29,009 nt of DNA from Susulua sp964590995. GTDB lineage: Bacteria > Omnitrophota > Gorgyraeia > Duberdicusellales > 4484-171. Positions 14,463 to 23,019 of this stretch are shown here, one piece after another. The position numbers were made by a program, and so were the translations under genes. The first letter of the stretch is position 1. Each line of letters begins with the position of its first letter. The notes under the pieces were generated by a model. The model did no database searches. It was not told the origin of the DNA and was given only the letters and a program-made list of their open reading frames with translations. The stretch is taken from positions 1 through 29,009 of the forward strand of contig CAZPYY010000009.1 in assembly GCA_964590995.1 (NCBI GenBank). Reading direction: 5' to 3'.

Positions 14463-17400
14463 ATGCCGCGATATGAAAACATTAAAAAGGTTTTAATCAT
14501 TGGTTCAGGGCCAATAATCATCGGACAAGCCTGTGAGTTTGATTATTCTGGTACCCAAGCCTGTAAAGCTTTGAAAGAAGAGGGGTATGAGGTTGTTCTG
14601 GTTAATTCTAATCCAGCAACTATTATGACTGATCCTGGAATGGCTGATAAAACTTATATTGAGCCTCTTACCGTTGAAAGCCTGGAGAAGATTATTGAGA
14701 GAGAAAGGCCTGAGGCCCTTCTTCCTAACTTGGGAGGCCAAACCGGTCTTAATTTATCTTCGAGTCTCCATAGGTCCGGGATCTTAAAGAAATATGGAGT
14801 TAAGATTATTGGTGTTAAGGCTGATGCCATTGAACGCGGAGAGGATCGTCTCCTCTTCAAAGAGACAATGAAGAAGCTAGATATCCCTCTTCCTAGATCT
14901 GAGATTAGCCATTCAGTTGAAGAGGCTGAAGTTATAGCCCAGAAAATAGGCTATCCAGTAGTATTGCGGCCAGCTTATACAATGGGGGGAACCGGCGGAG
15001 GAATTGCTTATAACGTAGAAGAGCTAAGAGTTATTGTGACTCGAGGATTAGCAGTAAGTCTTGTTCATCAGGTCTTAGTTGAAGAAGCAGTTATTGGCTG
15101 GGAAGAGCTAGAACTGGAAGTTGTACGGGATCAGAAGAACCAGAAGATTACCGTATGCTTTATTGAGAATATTGATGCTATGGGCATTCATACCGGAGAT
15201 AGTTTTTGTTCTGCTCCAATGCTTACCGTAAAAAAGGAGATACAGGAAAAGTTGCAAGAATACTCTTACAAAATAGTTGATGCAATCGGTGTTGTTGGCG
15301 GAACCAATATTCAATTTGCCCATAACCCTGAGGATGACCGCATAGTAGTTATAGAAATTAACCCTAGAACATCTCGCTCCTCAGCTCTGGCTTCAAAAGC
15401 AACTGGTTTTCCAATTGCTCGTATTTCAACAAAGTTAGCTGCTGGATTATCAATGGATGAGATTCCTTATTGGAAGGAAGGAACTTTGGAGAAGTATGAA
15501 CCTAGCGGTGACTATGTGGTTATTAAGTTTGCCCGCTGGGCATTTGAGAAGTTTCCCAAGGCAAAGGATATCTTAGGAACTCAGATGAAGGCTGTTGGTG
15601 AGGCAATGAGCATAGGAAAGACATTCAAAGAGGCCTTTGGGAAGTCTATCCGTTCTTTAGAAATAGGTCGGGCTGGATTAGGGGTTGAGAAGTTCAAAGC
15701 CCTTCCGATAGAAAAACTAAGAGGAAAATTAAGTGCGCCTTCAAGTGAGCGTATATTTTTAATATATGAGGCCTTGCGTAGGGGGATTTCAGTTGAAGAG
15801 CTCTACAGAGTTACTTATATTCACCCTTGGTTTCTTAACGAGATGAAAGAGTTAGTTGATTTTGAAGAGGTGATAATTAAGAATAAATGGAAAGACTTAC
15901 CTGATGCGAAGCTAATTAAAGCAAAGGAGCTAGGGTTCTCCGATAAGTACTTAGCTCAGATTTTTAAGGTAAAAGAAAAAGAAGTAAGAGAGAAGAGATT
16001 AGCTCTTGGGAAGATTGAATGCTATGATGCGGTTCCGGTTAGCGGAGTAGAAAACGCAGCTTACTATTACTCAACATATATCGGAGAAGATAAGGTACCG
16101 GTATCAGCGAATAAGAAGATATTAATTTTAGGTGGCGGGCCTAACCGGATTGGCCAGGGGATAGAGTTTGATTATACCTGCGTTCATGCAGCCTTTGCTT
16201 TGCGGGATGAAGGGTATGAATCAGTTATGATAAATTGTAATCCTGAGACAGTATCTACTGATTACGATACATCTAATAAGCTCTACTTTGAACCTTTAAC
16301 CGTAGAGGATGTATTGAGCATCTATGAGAAAGAGAAGCCCCAAGGAGTTATTGTTCAGTTTGGCGGACAAACGCCATTAAACATCGCTGGGCAGCTAAAG
16401 GATAATGGAGTAAATATTCTGGGTACTTCACCCGAGAGTATTCGTTTAGCAGAGGACAGAGAATACTTCAGGGAGAGGATGATTGCTCTTGACATTCCTC
16501 AACCTGAGAGTGGTACAGCCCGGTCATTGGATGAGGCTGTAAAAATCGCCGATAAAATAGGTTATCCCCTTATGGTCCGTCCTTCTTTTGTCTTAGGGGG
16601 CCGGGGCATGGAGATTATCTATAATGAGATAATGTTGCGAAAGTATGCTGAGGAAGCTATTAAAGTAAGTCCGGAATTTCCAATGCTTATTGATAGATTC
16701 CTAGAACATGCTATTGAAGCTGAAGTTGATGCTCTTGCTGATGGAGAGGATGCTCGTGTTGTCGCAGTAATGGAGCACATAGAGCTTGCCGGGGTTCACT
16801 CTGGTGATTCTGCCTGTGTAATTCCAACCAGGACCATTAAGAAAGAACACCTAAAAACCATTGAGGATTATACCGTTAAAATCGCAAAGGAACTTAAAGT
16901 TATCGGGTTGATAAATATTCAGTATGCTATATGTGACGATAAGGTATATGTTTTGGAAGCTAATCCTAGAGCGTCTCGAACAGTACCTTTGGTTTCAAAG
17001 GTCATGGCAATTTCTATGGCTCGGATCGCAACTCAATTGATGCTTGGCAAGAAGCTGAAAGATTTTCCTGAGCTCCAAAAGCCTCACAAGGTTCCTTATG
17101 TCGGGGTTAAAGAGGCAGTTTTTCCCTTTAATATGTTTCCTGAAGTAGACCCCCTATTAGGTCCTGAGATGAGGGCTACCGGAGAGGTAATGGGCATTGC
17201 TGATACTTTTGGGCTTGCCTTCTACAAAGCTCAAGTGGCTGCAAATCTAAAACTCCCCACAGAGGGAAATGTTCTGCTTACCGTAACCGACAAGGATAAG
17301 CCGGAGCTAATTCATATAGCTAAGGGGTTTAATAAGCTCAGGTTTAACATTTACGCTACCGAAGGAACTAGTCGCTTCCTTAAGGAAAATGGTATAGACA

Positions 17401-17666
17401 ATACCGAGGTAAAGAAGCTTCATGAGGGGAGGCCTAATCTTTCTGATGCGATTAAAAATGGAGATATCCATCTAATTATAAATACACCTATTGGAAGTAA
17501 TAGTAAATACGATGATAGTTATATTCGTATTATGGCTATTCAACAGAAGATTCCCTACATTACATCTATGGCTGCCGCCCAAGCCAGTCTTGAAGGGATT
17601 GAGGCATTGAGGGGAAAGAAAATCTCACCAAAATCTCTTCAGGAATATCACGAAGAAGTGATATAA
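14463..17666 (+). CDS. carB: Carbamoyl-phosphate synthase large subunit
   Basis: This 1067-residue protein is full length for the family (E. coli about 1073). Two homologous ATP-grasp halves are evident. The first has GSGPIIIGQACEFDYSG (14-30), MGGTGGG (174-180) and EINPRTSRSS (298-307). The second starts with GGGPNRIGQGIEFDYTC at about 557 and has VLGGRGM and EANPRASRT. The last roughly 130 residues form the MGS-like allosteric domain. CarB makes carbamoyl phosphate from bicarbonate, ATP and ammonia delivered by the CarA glutaminase. No carA adjoins in the window, so it is encoded elsewhere or the enzyme uses free ammonia. A strong GGGAGG ribosome site is present. The gene has its own promoter and leader terminator, divergent from glnA. 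Confidence 0.96.
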   Translation: MPRYENIKKVLIIGSGPIIIGQACEFDYSGTQACKALKEEGYEVVLVNSNPATIMTDPGMADKTYIEPLTVESLEKIIERERPEALLPNLGGQTGLNLSSSLHRSGILKKYGVKIIGVKADAIERGEDRLLFKETMKKLDIPLPRSEISHSVEEAEVIAQKIGYPVVLRPAYTMGGTGGGIAYNVEELRVIVTRGLAVSLVHQVLVEEAVIGWEELELEVVRDQKNQKITVCFIENIDAMGIHTGDSFCSAPMLTVKKEIQEKLQEYSYKIVDAIGVVGGTNIQFAHNPEDDRIVVIEINPRTSRSSALASKATGFPIARISTKLAAGLSMDEIPYWKEGTLEKYEPSGDYVVIKFARWAFEKFPKAKDILGTQMKAVGEAMSIGKTFKEAFGKSIRSLEIGRAGLGVEKFKALPIEKLRGKLSAPSSERIFLIYEALRRGISVEELYRVTYIHPWFLNEMKELVDFEEVIIKNKWKDLPDAKLIKAKELGFSDKYLAQIFKVKEKEVREKRLALGKIECYDAVPVSGVENAAYYYSTYIGEDKVPVSANKKILILGGGPNRIGQGIEFDYTCVHAAFALRDEGYESVMINCNPETVSTDYDTSNKLYFEPLTVEDVLSIYEKEKPQGVIVQFGGQTPLNIAGQLKDNGVNILGTSPESIRLAEDREYFRERMIALDIPQPESGTARSLDEAVKIADKIGYPLMVRPSFVLGGRGMEIIYNEIMLRKYAEEAIKVSPEFPMLIDRFLEHAIEAEVDALADGEDARVVAVMEHIELAGVHSGDSACVIPTRTIKKEHLKTIEDYTVKIAKELKVIGLINIQYAICDDKVYVLEANPRASRTVPLVSKVMAISMARIATQLMLGKKLKDFPELQKPHKVPYVGVKEAVFPFNMFPEVDPLLGPEMRATGEVMGIADTFGLAFYKAQVAANLKLPTEGNVLLTVTDKDKPELIHIAKGFNKLRFNIYATEGTSRFLKENGIDNTEVKKLHEGRPNLSDAIKNGDIHLIINTPIGSNSKYDDSYIRIMAIQQKIPYITSMAAAQASLEGIEALRGKKISPKSLQEYHEEVI

Positions 17667-17762
17667 ATCCAACCCAAGAGAATTCGTATGTAGTTGGTAG
17701 GATATTAATAATCCTATAGACAATTGTGAATAAACAGCGACAATATTAAGGGAGGAGTAATA

Positions 17763-19280
17763 ATGGTCAAGCAATTAGGTTTTGATAACGAAAAATACCT
17801 CAAAGAGCAAACCAAAGCTATATTAGAGCGAGTCGAGAGGTTTAATAATAAACTCTACCTCGAGTTCGGTGGTAAGATTATCTTTGATTACCATGCCTCA
17901 AGAGTCCTGCCAGGATTTGACCCTAATGTAAAGATGAGACTTTTGCAGAAGCTTAAAGATAAAGCTGACATTATCCTTTGTATATATGCTGGCGATATTG
18001 AAAGAAGAAAAGTCAGGGCTGATTTTGGTATTACTTACGATGTTGATGCTTTAAAGCTGATCGATGATTTAAGGAGTTGGGATATTAATATAGCAGCAGT
18101 GGTAATAACTCGTTTTGATAATCAAGCTTCAGCTAAAATCTTTAAAAATAAATTAGAGCGCAGGAACATAAAGGTTTACACCCACTCATTTACTAAGGGT
18201 TATCCTACAGATCTGGGTTCAATTGTAAGTGATGAGGGCTATGGTGTAAATACTTACATTGAGACTGAGAAGCCTCTGGTTGTAGTTACCGGTCCTGGGC
18301 CAGGAAGTGGAAAACTTGCCACTTGTCTTTGTCAGCTCTATCATGAGTACAAAAGAGGAGTAAAGGCAGGTTATGCAAAGTTTGAAACCTTTCCGATTTG
18401 GAATATTCCTCTTAAGCATCCGGTTAACGTAGCTTATGAGGCAGCCACAGCTGATTTGCGAGATTTTAATCTTGTTGACCCCTTTCATTTAGAAACTTAT
18501 CAGGAGACAGCAATTAATTACAATCGGGATGTTGATGCTTTTCCCCTTCTTGAGCGGATTTTAGAAAAGATCACCGGAGCTGAATCGATGTATAAATCTC
18601 CTACCGACATGGGGGTAAATAGAGCTGGCTTTGGAATTGTTAATGATGATGCTGTTAAGGATGAGGCTAAGCAGGAGATCATCCGTAGGTTTTTTAGATA
18701 TAGATGTGAATATGCAATGGGCTTTAGCGATAAGGGGACAGTTCAGCGGGTAGAACAACTTATGGAAGAGCTAAACCTTTATCCTAATGATCGCTGCGTT
18801 GTTAAACCAGCCAATGATGCTCTTGGTGAGGCTGAAGATAAGAAGAAGGGGCATGGAGGGGTTTTTTGCGGTGCAGCTATAGAGCTTAAAAGTGGTAAGA
18901 TAGTTACCGGAAAGAATTCCAATCTGATGCATGCAACAGCTAGCCTTGTTCTTAATGCTATAAAAGAGTTAGCAGAGATACCGGATAAGATCCATCTCTT
19001 ATCACCGACAATAATAGGGTCGATAGGAAAGTTAAAGGAAAGTCTTTCTGGCACCAAGACAATAAGTTTAGATTTGGAGGAGGCTTTAATTGCTTTAAGT
19101 ATTAGTGCTACTACCAATCCAACAGCTCAATTAGCTATGGAGAAACTTAAAGAACTTGGAGGATGTGAAGTGCATACAACCCATATGCCTACGCCGGGCG
19201 ATGAAGCCGGGTTGCGTAAGCTAGAGGTTAATCTTACCAGTGAACCAAATTTTTCTTCCAAGAGCCTTTTTGTAACGTAA
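17763..19280 (+). CDS. DUF1846 family protein of unknown function
   Basis: This 505-residue cytoplasmic protein matches the DUF1846 (UPF0371) family in length and in its motifs. The N-terminus is GFDNEKYLKEQT, followed by FGGKIIFDYHASRVLPGF (35-52), CIYAGDIE, TRFDNQ (116-121) and a P-loop-like VVVTGPGPGSGK (173-184). LKHPVNVAYEAATADL (217-232), MYKSPTDMGVNRAG (276-289) and THMPTPGDE near the end are further blocks. The glycine loop ending in Lys184 suggests nucleotide or phosphate binding, but no reaction is known to me. Its strong ribosome site (GGGAGGAGTAATA) and its place between carB and the PurF-like gene suggest a role in nitrogen or nucleotide metabolism, by association only. The 96-base gap after carB holds a 6-bp stem (TAGGAT/ATCCTA, about 17698-17716) and no clear promoter. 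Confidence 0.88.
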   Translation: MVKQLGFDNEKYLKEQTKAILERVERFNNKLYLEFGGKIIFDYHASRVLPGFDPNVKMRLLQKLKDKADIILCIYAGDIERRKVRADFGITYDVDALKLIDDLRSWDINIAAVVITRFDNQASAKIFKNKLERRNIKVYTHSFTKGYPTDLGSIVSDEGYGVNTYIETEKPLVVVTGPGPGSGKLATCLCQLYHEYKRGVKAGYAKFETFPIWNIPLKHPVNVAYEAATADLRDFNLVDPFHLETYQETAINYNRDVDAFPLLERILEKITGAESMYKSPTDMGVNRAGFGIVNDDAVKDEAKQEIIRRFFRYRCEYAMGFSDKGTVQRVEQLMEELNLYPNDRCVVKPANDALGEAEDKKKGHGGVFCGAAIELKSGKIVTGKNSNLMHATASLVLNAIKELAEIPDKIHLLSPTIIGSIGKLKESLSGTKTISLDLEEALIALSISATTNPTAQLAMEKLKELGGCEVHTTHMPTPGDEAGLRKLEVNLTSEPNFSSKSLFVT

Positions 19281-19333
19281 ATTTAGATTATTGTAGGTAG
19301 AATTGCAACGGGAACAATAACGGAGGTAATAAA

Positions 19334-20770
19334 ATGAGCGGAATTTTTGGTGTAGTTTCGAAGAAAAATTGCGTAGACACTCTGTTTTATTGTACGGATT
19401 ACCACTCCCATCTAGGAACTGAATATGGAGGTATGGCAGTTCTTGGTGATGAATTCAAACGGCAGATACATAAGATATCTCAGAGCCAATTCAAGTCAAA
19501 ATTCTATGATGATTATCAACAAATGAAAGGTAATAAAGGCATTGGTGTCATTAGTGCCCTTGAAGAGCAACCGATGTATTTGAACTCTAGGTTTGGTCCT
19601 TTTTGTATAGTTACCAATGGATTTATTGAGAATACATCAGAGTTAATAGCAGGCCTCTTTAGAAAAGGGGTGTCTTTTGCTGAGGTAAATAAAAGTGGAG
19701 TCAATGACGCAGAGCTTATAGCAAAGCTTATAAGCCGGGGTGATAATTTAATAGATGGTATTGAGAAGATGTTTGATCAGATCAAGGGTTCTTGCTCGCT
19801 TCTATTGTTACATAAAGATGGAGTCTATGCAGCCAGGGATAGATTTGGCTACACCCCTCTTGTAGTTGGAAAGCGCAATGATGCCATGGCTGTTACTTCT
19901 GAAACTTGTGCTTTTCCTAATAGTGATTTTGAAGTAGTGAAATATCTCGAGCCGGGCGAGGTAGTTCTGATAAACGAGGAAGGTATGCAGCAGAAAAAGC
20001 CGGGCAGGGATATAAATCAAATTTGTGCATTCTTATGGATTTATACCGGATTCCCTGCCTCAAATTATGAAGGAATAAATACCGAGGTGGTAAGAGAAAG
20101 GTGTGGTCGGGCCTTAGCCAGGCATGATAAAGATATTGAGGTAGATGTAGTCTCAGGAGTTCCTGATTCAGGAACTGCCCATGCAATAGGGTATGCTATG
20201 GAGAGTGGTAGCCCTTATCGCAGACCGTTAATAAAATATACTCCTGGGTATGGAAGGAGTTATACTCCGCCTTCTCAAGAAACACGTGATTTGGTTGCTA
20301 AGATGAAACTTATTCCTATAAAGGAGATAATCGAAGGCAATAAAATTATTGTTTGTGATGATTCGATAGTGAGAGGAACCCAGCTTAAGAATTTTACCAT
20401 AAAGAAGCTTTGGGATTCTGGCGCTAAGGAAGTTCACATAAGACCGGCTTGTCCGCCCCTGATGTTTCCTTGCCGGTTTAATTTATCTACCCGTAGCATT
20501 AATGAACTTGCTGCTAGAAAAGCTATCCGCAGTATTGAAGGCCATGATTTAGAAAGAGTTTGCGAATACGCTGATTGCAACTCTGATAAATACAAAAAGA
20601 TGATAAAGTGGATTGCTAAAGACTTAGGGGTTACTACCCTTAGGTATCAGACTGTAGATGATATGGTTGAGGCAATCGGCCTACCTAAAGAAAAACTCTG
20701 CCTCTATTGCTGGACTGGTAAATGTCCTCCTCCGCCAAGGCTACCGAGGACTAATCCTCCGAAGCTTTAG
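19334..20770 (+). CDS. PurF-like amidophosphoribosyltransferase homologue lacking the glutaminase cysteine
   Basis: This 478-residue protein has the two PurF domains. The N-terminal Ntn-type half starts MSGIFGVVS, where active PurF has MCGI, so the catalytic Cys is Ser. The usual HRG...G is HLGTEYGG, so the arginine is also lost, whereas TNGFIEN (94-100) is kept. The C-terminal phosphoribosyltransferase half is well preserved: SGVPDS (274-279), the PRPP loop VCDDSIVRGT (340-349), and Cys231, Cys380, Cys456 and Cys459 matching the [4Fe-4S] ligands of Bacillus PurF. PurF makes phosphoribosylamine from PRPP and glutamine. This form might use ammonia, bind glutamine without hydrolysis, or do something else. 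I withhold the purF symbol. The Pro-rich tail (CPPPPRLPRTNPPKL) is unusual. Start ATG 19334 follows GGAGGTAATAAA. Confidence 0.85.
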   Translation: MSGIFGVVSKKNCVDTLFYCTDYHSHLGTEYGGMAVLGDEFKRQIHKISQSQFKSKFYDDYQQMKGNKGIGVISALEEQPMYLNSRFGPFCIVTNGFIENTSELIAGLFRKGVSFAEVNKSGVNDAELIAKLISRGDNLIDGIEKMFDQIKGSCSLLLLHKDGVYAARDRFGYTPLVVGKRNDAMAVTSETCAFPNSDFEVVKYLEPGEVVLINEEGMQQKKPGRDINQICAFLWIYTGFPASNYEGINTEVVRERCGRALARHDKDIEVDVVSGVPDSGTAHAIGYAMESGSPYRRPLIKYTPGYGRSYTPPSQETRDLVAKMKLIPIKEIIEGNKIIVCDDSIVRGTQLKNFTIKKLWDSGAKEVHIRPACPPLMFPCRFNLSTRSINELAARKAIRSIEGHDLERVCEYADCNSDKYKKMIKWIAKDLGVTTLRYQTVDDMVEAIGLPKEKLCLYCWTGKCPPPPRLPRTNPPKL

Positions 20771-20785
20771 TATAGGAGGATGCCC

Positions 20786-20820
20786 AAAAAAAGAAACCCC
20801 CTCCCTAGAAAGGGAGAGGG
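20786..20820 (-). terminator. Intrinsic terminator facing the - strand, between the PurF-like gene and hisG
   Basis: On the - strand a stem (CCCTCTCCCT paired with AGGGAGGGG, one bulged base, 4-base loop) is followed by TTTCTTTTTTT. On the + strand no T-run follows, so it does not suit the upstream gene. Together with a promoter-like pair at 20859-20888 it could end a - strand RNA of about 65 bases. Confidence 0.6.
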
Positions 20821-20858
20821 CCCGTGGCATTTGATCCCCAGAAAGGAATCCTTATTAA

Positions 20859-20888
20859 AGCATAACATCCTTTTTGTTTGTCTTTCAA
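20859..20888 (-). promoter_or_regulatory. Possible - strand promoter for a small RNA
   Basis: On the - strand TTGAAA (20883-20888) and TATGCT (20859-20864) are spaced by 18 bases, and a TG precedes the -10 (TGTTATGCT), an extended -10. Predicted start near 20852. No protein-coding gene lies downstream before the terminator. Confidence 0.35.
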
Positions 20889-20952
20889 GGGGTTATGAAC
20901 CTTCTCCTGAAATCGTTTTCACTTCCTTAATATGGCTGGTTTAATATTTCCC

Positions 20953-20981
20953 TTTACAAGTTAATAGGGGCATTGTATAAT
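20953..20981 (+). promoter_or_regulatory. hisG promoter
   Basis: TTTACA (20953-20958) and TATAAT (20976-20981) are spaced by exactly 17 bases, giving a start near 20988. The leader is then only about 15 bases and holds the ribosome site AAGGAG (20992-20997). Confidence 0.8.
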
Positions 20982-21002
20982 TTATTTCTTTAAGGAGTAG
21001 AT

Positions 21003-21878
21003 ATGAAGACATTAAAATTAGGAATACCTAAGGGAAGTCTGCAGGAGAAGACCTTAGAGCTCTTCGGCATGGCCGGTTTCAATATTTACCTAAGTTCGCG
21101 GTCATATTTCCCTTCCATTGATGATGTTGAGATTAAAGTTGTGCTCATTAGGGCACAGGAGATGCCTCGCTATGTTGAAGAAGGGGTCTTAGATTGTGGT
21201 ATTACTGGTGAGGATTGGATTTTAGAGAATGGTTCAAGTGTTCTGAGATTGTCTCAGCTGCCTTACGCTAAGCAAACCCTTAGTCCAGTAAGGTGGGTAG
21301 TTGCAGTAAGAGAGGCTTCCCGAATAAAGAAATTAAAGGATTTAAAGGGGAAGCGAGTAGCCACAGAGCTATTAAGGTATACCAAGAGATTTTTTAAGGC
21401 TAAAAAAATAGATGTCGATGTAGAGTTTAGCTGGGGTGCTACTGAAGTTAAGGTAAAAAGCGGTCTAGTTGATGCAATAGTTGAGCTTACCGAGACCGGC
21501 ACAAGTCTGCGGGCCAATGGCTTAAAGATAATCGATACGGTATGTACTTCCACTACCCAGTTTATTGCTAATAAGTCTTCTTATAAGAATAAGTGGAAGA
21601 AGAAAAAGATGCAGCAGGTTTTATTGCTCCTTAAAGGGGCTTTAGAAGCCAGAGCTAAGGTTGGTCTTAAGCTAAATGTTAGGAAGGAGAATGTCGATAA
21701 GGTTTTATCTATTCTTCCAGCGTTGAAGAAGCCAACAATTTCTCACCTAACCTTAAAGAATTGGGTCGCTTGTGAGGTTATTGTCGAAGAGAGCCAGGTA
21801 CGTAAAATTTTACCTTTATTAAAGGAAAATGGAGCTCAGGGGATAATAGAGTACCCTTTAAATAAGGTTATTTATTGA
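21003..21878 (+). CDS. hisG: ATP phosphoribosyltransferase, long (regulatory-domain) form
   Basis: This 291-residue enzyme of histidine synthesis condenses ATP with PRPP in the first committed step. The N-terminus LKLGIPKGSLQEKT (4-17) and the middle block LDCGITGEDW (63-72) are typical. The PRPP-binding signature VDAIVELTETGTSLR is at 156-170. Residues from about 215 on form the C-terminal regulatory domain of the HisG-long type, which binds histidine for feedback inhibition; HisZ is then not needed. No other his gene adjoins. The gene has its own strong promoter. Together with prs, carB and the PurF-like gene, it is one of several genes here that make or use PRPP or feed nucleotide and amino-acid synthesis. 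Confidence 0.95.
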   Translation: MKTLKLGIPKGSLQEKTLELFGMAGFNIYLSSRSYFPSIDDVEIKVVLIRAQEMPRYVEEGVLDCGITGEDWILENGSSVLRLSQLPYAKQTLSPVRWVVAVREASRIKKLKDLKGKRVATELLRYTKRFFKAKKIDVDVEFSWGATEVKVKSGLVDAIVELTETGTSLRANGLKIIDTVCTSTTQFIANKSSYKNKWKKKKMQQVLLLLKGALEARAKVGLKLNVRKENVDKVLSILPALKKPTISHLTLKNWVACEVIVEESQVRKILPLLKENGAQGIIEYPLNKVIY

Positions 21879-21880
21879 GA

Positions 21881-21939
21881 CACGAATTTACACGAATGAT
21901 TCGTGGTAATTTGATATAAATTCGTGGATATTCGTGCAT
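21881..21939. repeat. Decamer array that reverses orientation (CACGAAT/ATTCGTG)
   Basis: Directly after hisG come CACGAATTTA and CACGAATG, then the inverse units ATTCGTGGTA, a degenerate ATTTGATATA, ATTCGTGGAT and ATTCGTGCAT. CACGAAT-G-ATTCGTG (21891-21905) is a perfect palindrome at the turning point. The units keep a 7-base core plus three variable bases, with one extra base at 21919. Confidence 0.75.
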
Positions 21940-21954
21940 GAGCGGAGCGAAAAT

Positions 21955-22044
21955 ATGCCTTGCGGAAAGAAAAAGAAACTAAAGAAAGTCAAAAGACACT
22001 GGTTTAAAAAAAGAAGAAAACAACAAAGACATAAGTCTAAATAA
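21955..22044 (+). CDS. 29-residue very basic protein (AURKAIP1/COX24-like small ribosomal protein candidate)
   Basis: ATG 21955 is preceded by GGAG at 21944-21947 with a 7-base spacer. The frame runs 29 codons to TAA at 22042-22044. The product starts MPCGKKKK and is about half Lys and Arg (K-R-H-W-F-K-K-R-R-K-Q-Q-R-H-K-S-K at the end). The KVKRHWFKKRRK..RHK pattern resembles the bacterial AURKAIP1/COX24-type small basic proteins (DUF1713), linked to the small ribosomal subunit. A standard gene finder would skip it because of its length. The gap to the TPR gene is six bases, which supports an operon. The family call is from pattern memory and is uncertain; being a real gene is more certain than its name. 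Confidence 0.5.
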   Translation: MPCGKKKKLKKVKRHWFKKRRKQQRHKSK

Positions 22045-22050
22045 TCATCA

Positions 22051-23019
22051 ATGAGATTTTTTCTGATTTTCATTATTTTATGTCTCATCGCGCCCTTATC
22101 TTTCCCTCAAAGCCAAAGGTCTCTTAGTAATCTTTATAGTAATTATTTAAAAGGCCTTCTTTACGCTGAAAAGGGAGAATATCTTAAAAGTTTAGAAGAG
22201 CTAGAGCAGGCTAAAGCTAGCGACCCTCAATCTATCCATATCCGTTTAAAAATTGCTTCAGTTTTGATTCGTTTAGATCGTCTTGATGGAGCCGAAGCAG
22301 CATTAAAAGAAGCTAAAGAAATTGACCCCGAGAATTTGGACCTTTCCTTGGCCCTAATTTTTGTCTACTCATATGGTAAGAAGAATGAAGATTTGGAGAC
22401 CGAATATGAGGCTTTCTTGAAGAAAGCTCATGAGAAGAAACCTAAAGATATAGGTATATCCGAATATCTAGCGCAATTCTATTTTTATAAAAAGAAGCCT
22501 CAGGAGGCAATTGAAGTATATGAGAAGATTTTAGAAAGCAACCCTGATTATGTCGAAGCGCTTTTTTGGCTGGGTTATCTCTATGAAGATTGTGGCCAAC
22601 GCAGCAAGGCTTTAGAGACATGGGAGAGGGGAGCAGATATTGATTCTTCTTTTGCCCCGATTTTAAATTGTTTAGGTTATACCTATGCTGAAGAAGGAAT
22701 TAAGCTTGATCTAGCTGAAGAAATGGTGGGAAAAGCCTTGAAGGAGGAGCCGGAAAACGGAGCTTATCTAGATAGTTTAGGATGGGTTTATTATAAGAAG
22801 GGAGACCTAGAGAAGGCTAAGGAATATACTCTCAAAGCCATAGGTTTGATTAAAGATCCTAACGTATACGAACACCTCGGAGATATTTATATTGGCTTGG
22901 GTGATCAAGAAGAGGGGGTTCGTTATTATCAAGAAGGACTTTTGAGTTTCCCCGGCGATAAAGGCTTAGAATTAAAACTTAAAAAATATGAAAACGAAGA
23001 TAAGCTTCCTAAAGGATAA
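22051..23019 (+). CDS. Secreted or periplasmic TPR-repeat protein
   Basis: This 322-residue protein begins with a basic start and a hydrophobic stretch (MRFFLIFIILCLIAPLSFPQ), a probable Sec signal peptide; no lipobox cysteine is apparent. The rest is a row of tetratricopeptide repeats with characteristic A..L and P....A/Y positions, for example YLKSLEELEQAKASDPQS (about 44-61), AEAALKEAKEIDPENLDL, AIEVYEKILESNPDYVEALF and KAKEYTLKAI. TPR arrays mediate protein contacts, often in envelope assembly. The last 32 bases overlap the transketolase N gene. There is no strong ribosome site before ATG 22051, and coupling to the small gene upstream is possible. Function cannot be narrowed. Confidence 0.82.
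   Translation: MRFFLIFIILCLIAPLSFPQSQRSLSNLYSNYLKGLLYAEKGEYLKSLEELEQAKASDPQSIHIRLKIASVLIRLDRLDGAEAALKEAKEIDPENLDLSLALIFVYSYGKKNEDLETEYEAFLKKAHEKKPKDIGISEYLAQFYFYKKKPQEAIEVYEKILESNPDYVEALFWLGYLYEDCGQRSKALETWERGADIDSSFAPILNCLGYTYAEEGIKLDLAEEMVGKALKEEPENGAYLDSLGWVYYKKGDLEKAKEYTLKAIGLIKDPNVYEHLGDIYIGLGDQEEGVRYYQEGLLSFPGDKGLELKLKKYENEDKLPKG

Noticed and set aside
20771..21002. SRP RNA, 6S RNA or tmRNA in the gap before hisG
   Set aside because: None of their conserved blocks, such as the SRP tetraloop region, is present on either strand. Only the hisG promoter and a - strand terminator can be supported.
21881..21939. CRISPR array
   Set aside because: The units are 10 bases with no unique spacers, and the orientation changes midway. 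No cas gene is in the window. The same applies to the nonamer array at 23809-23898.
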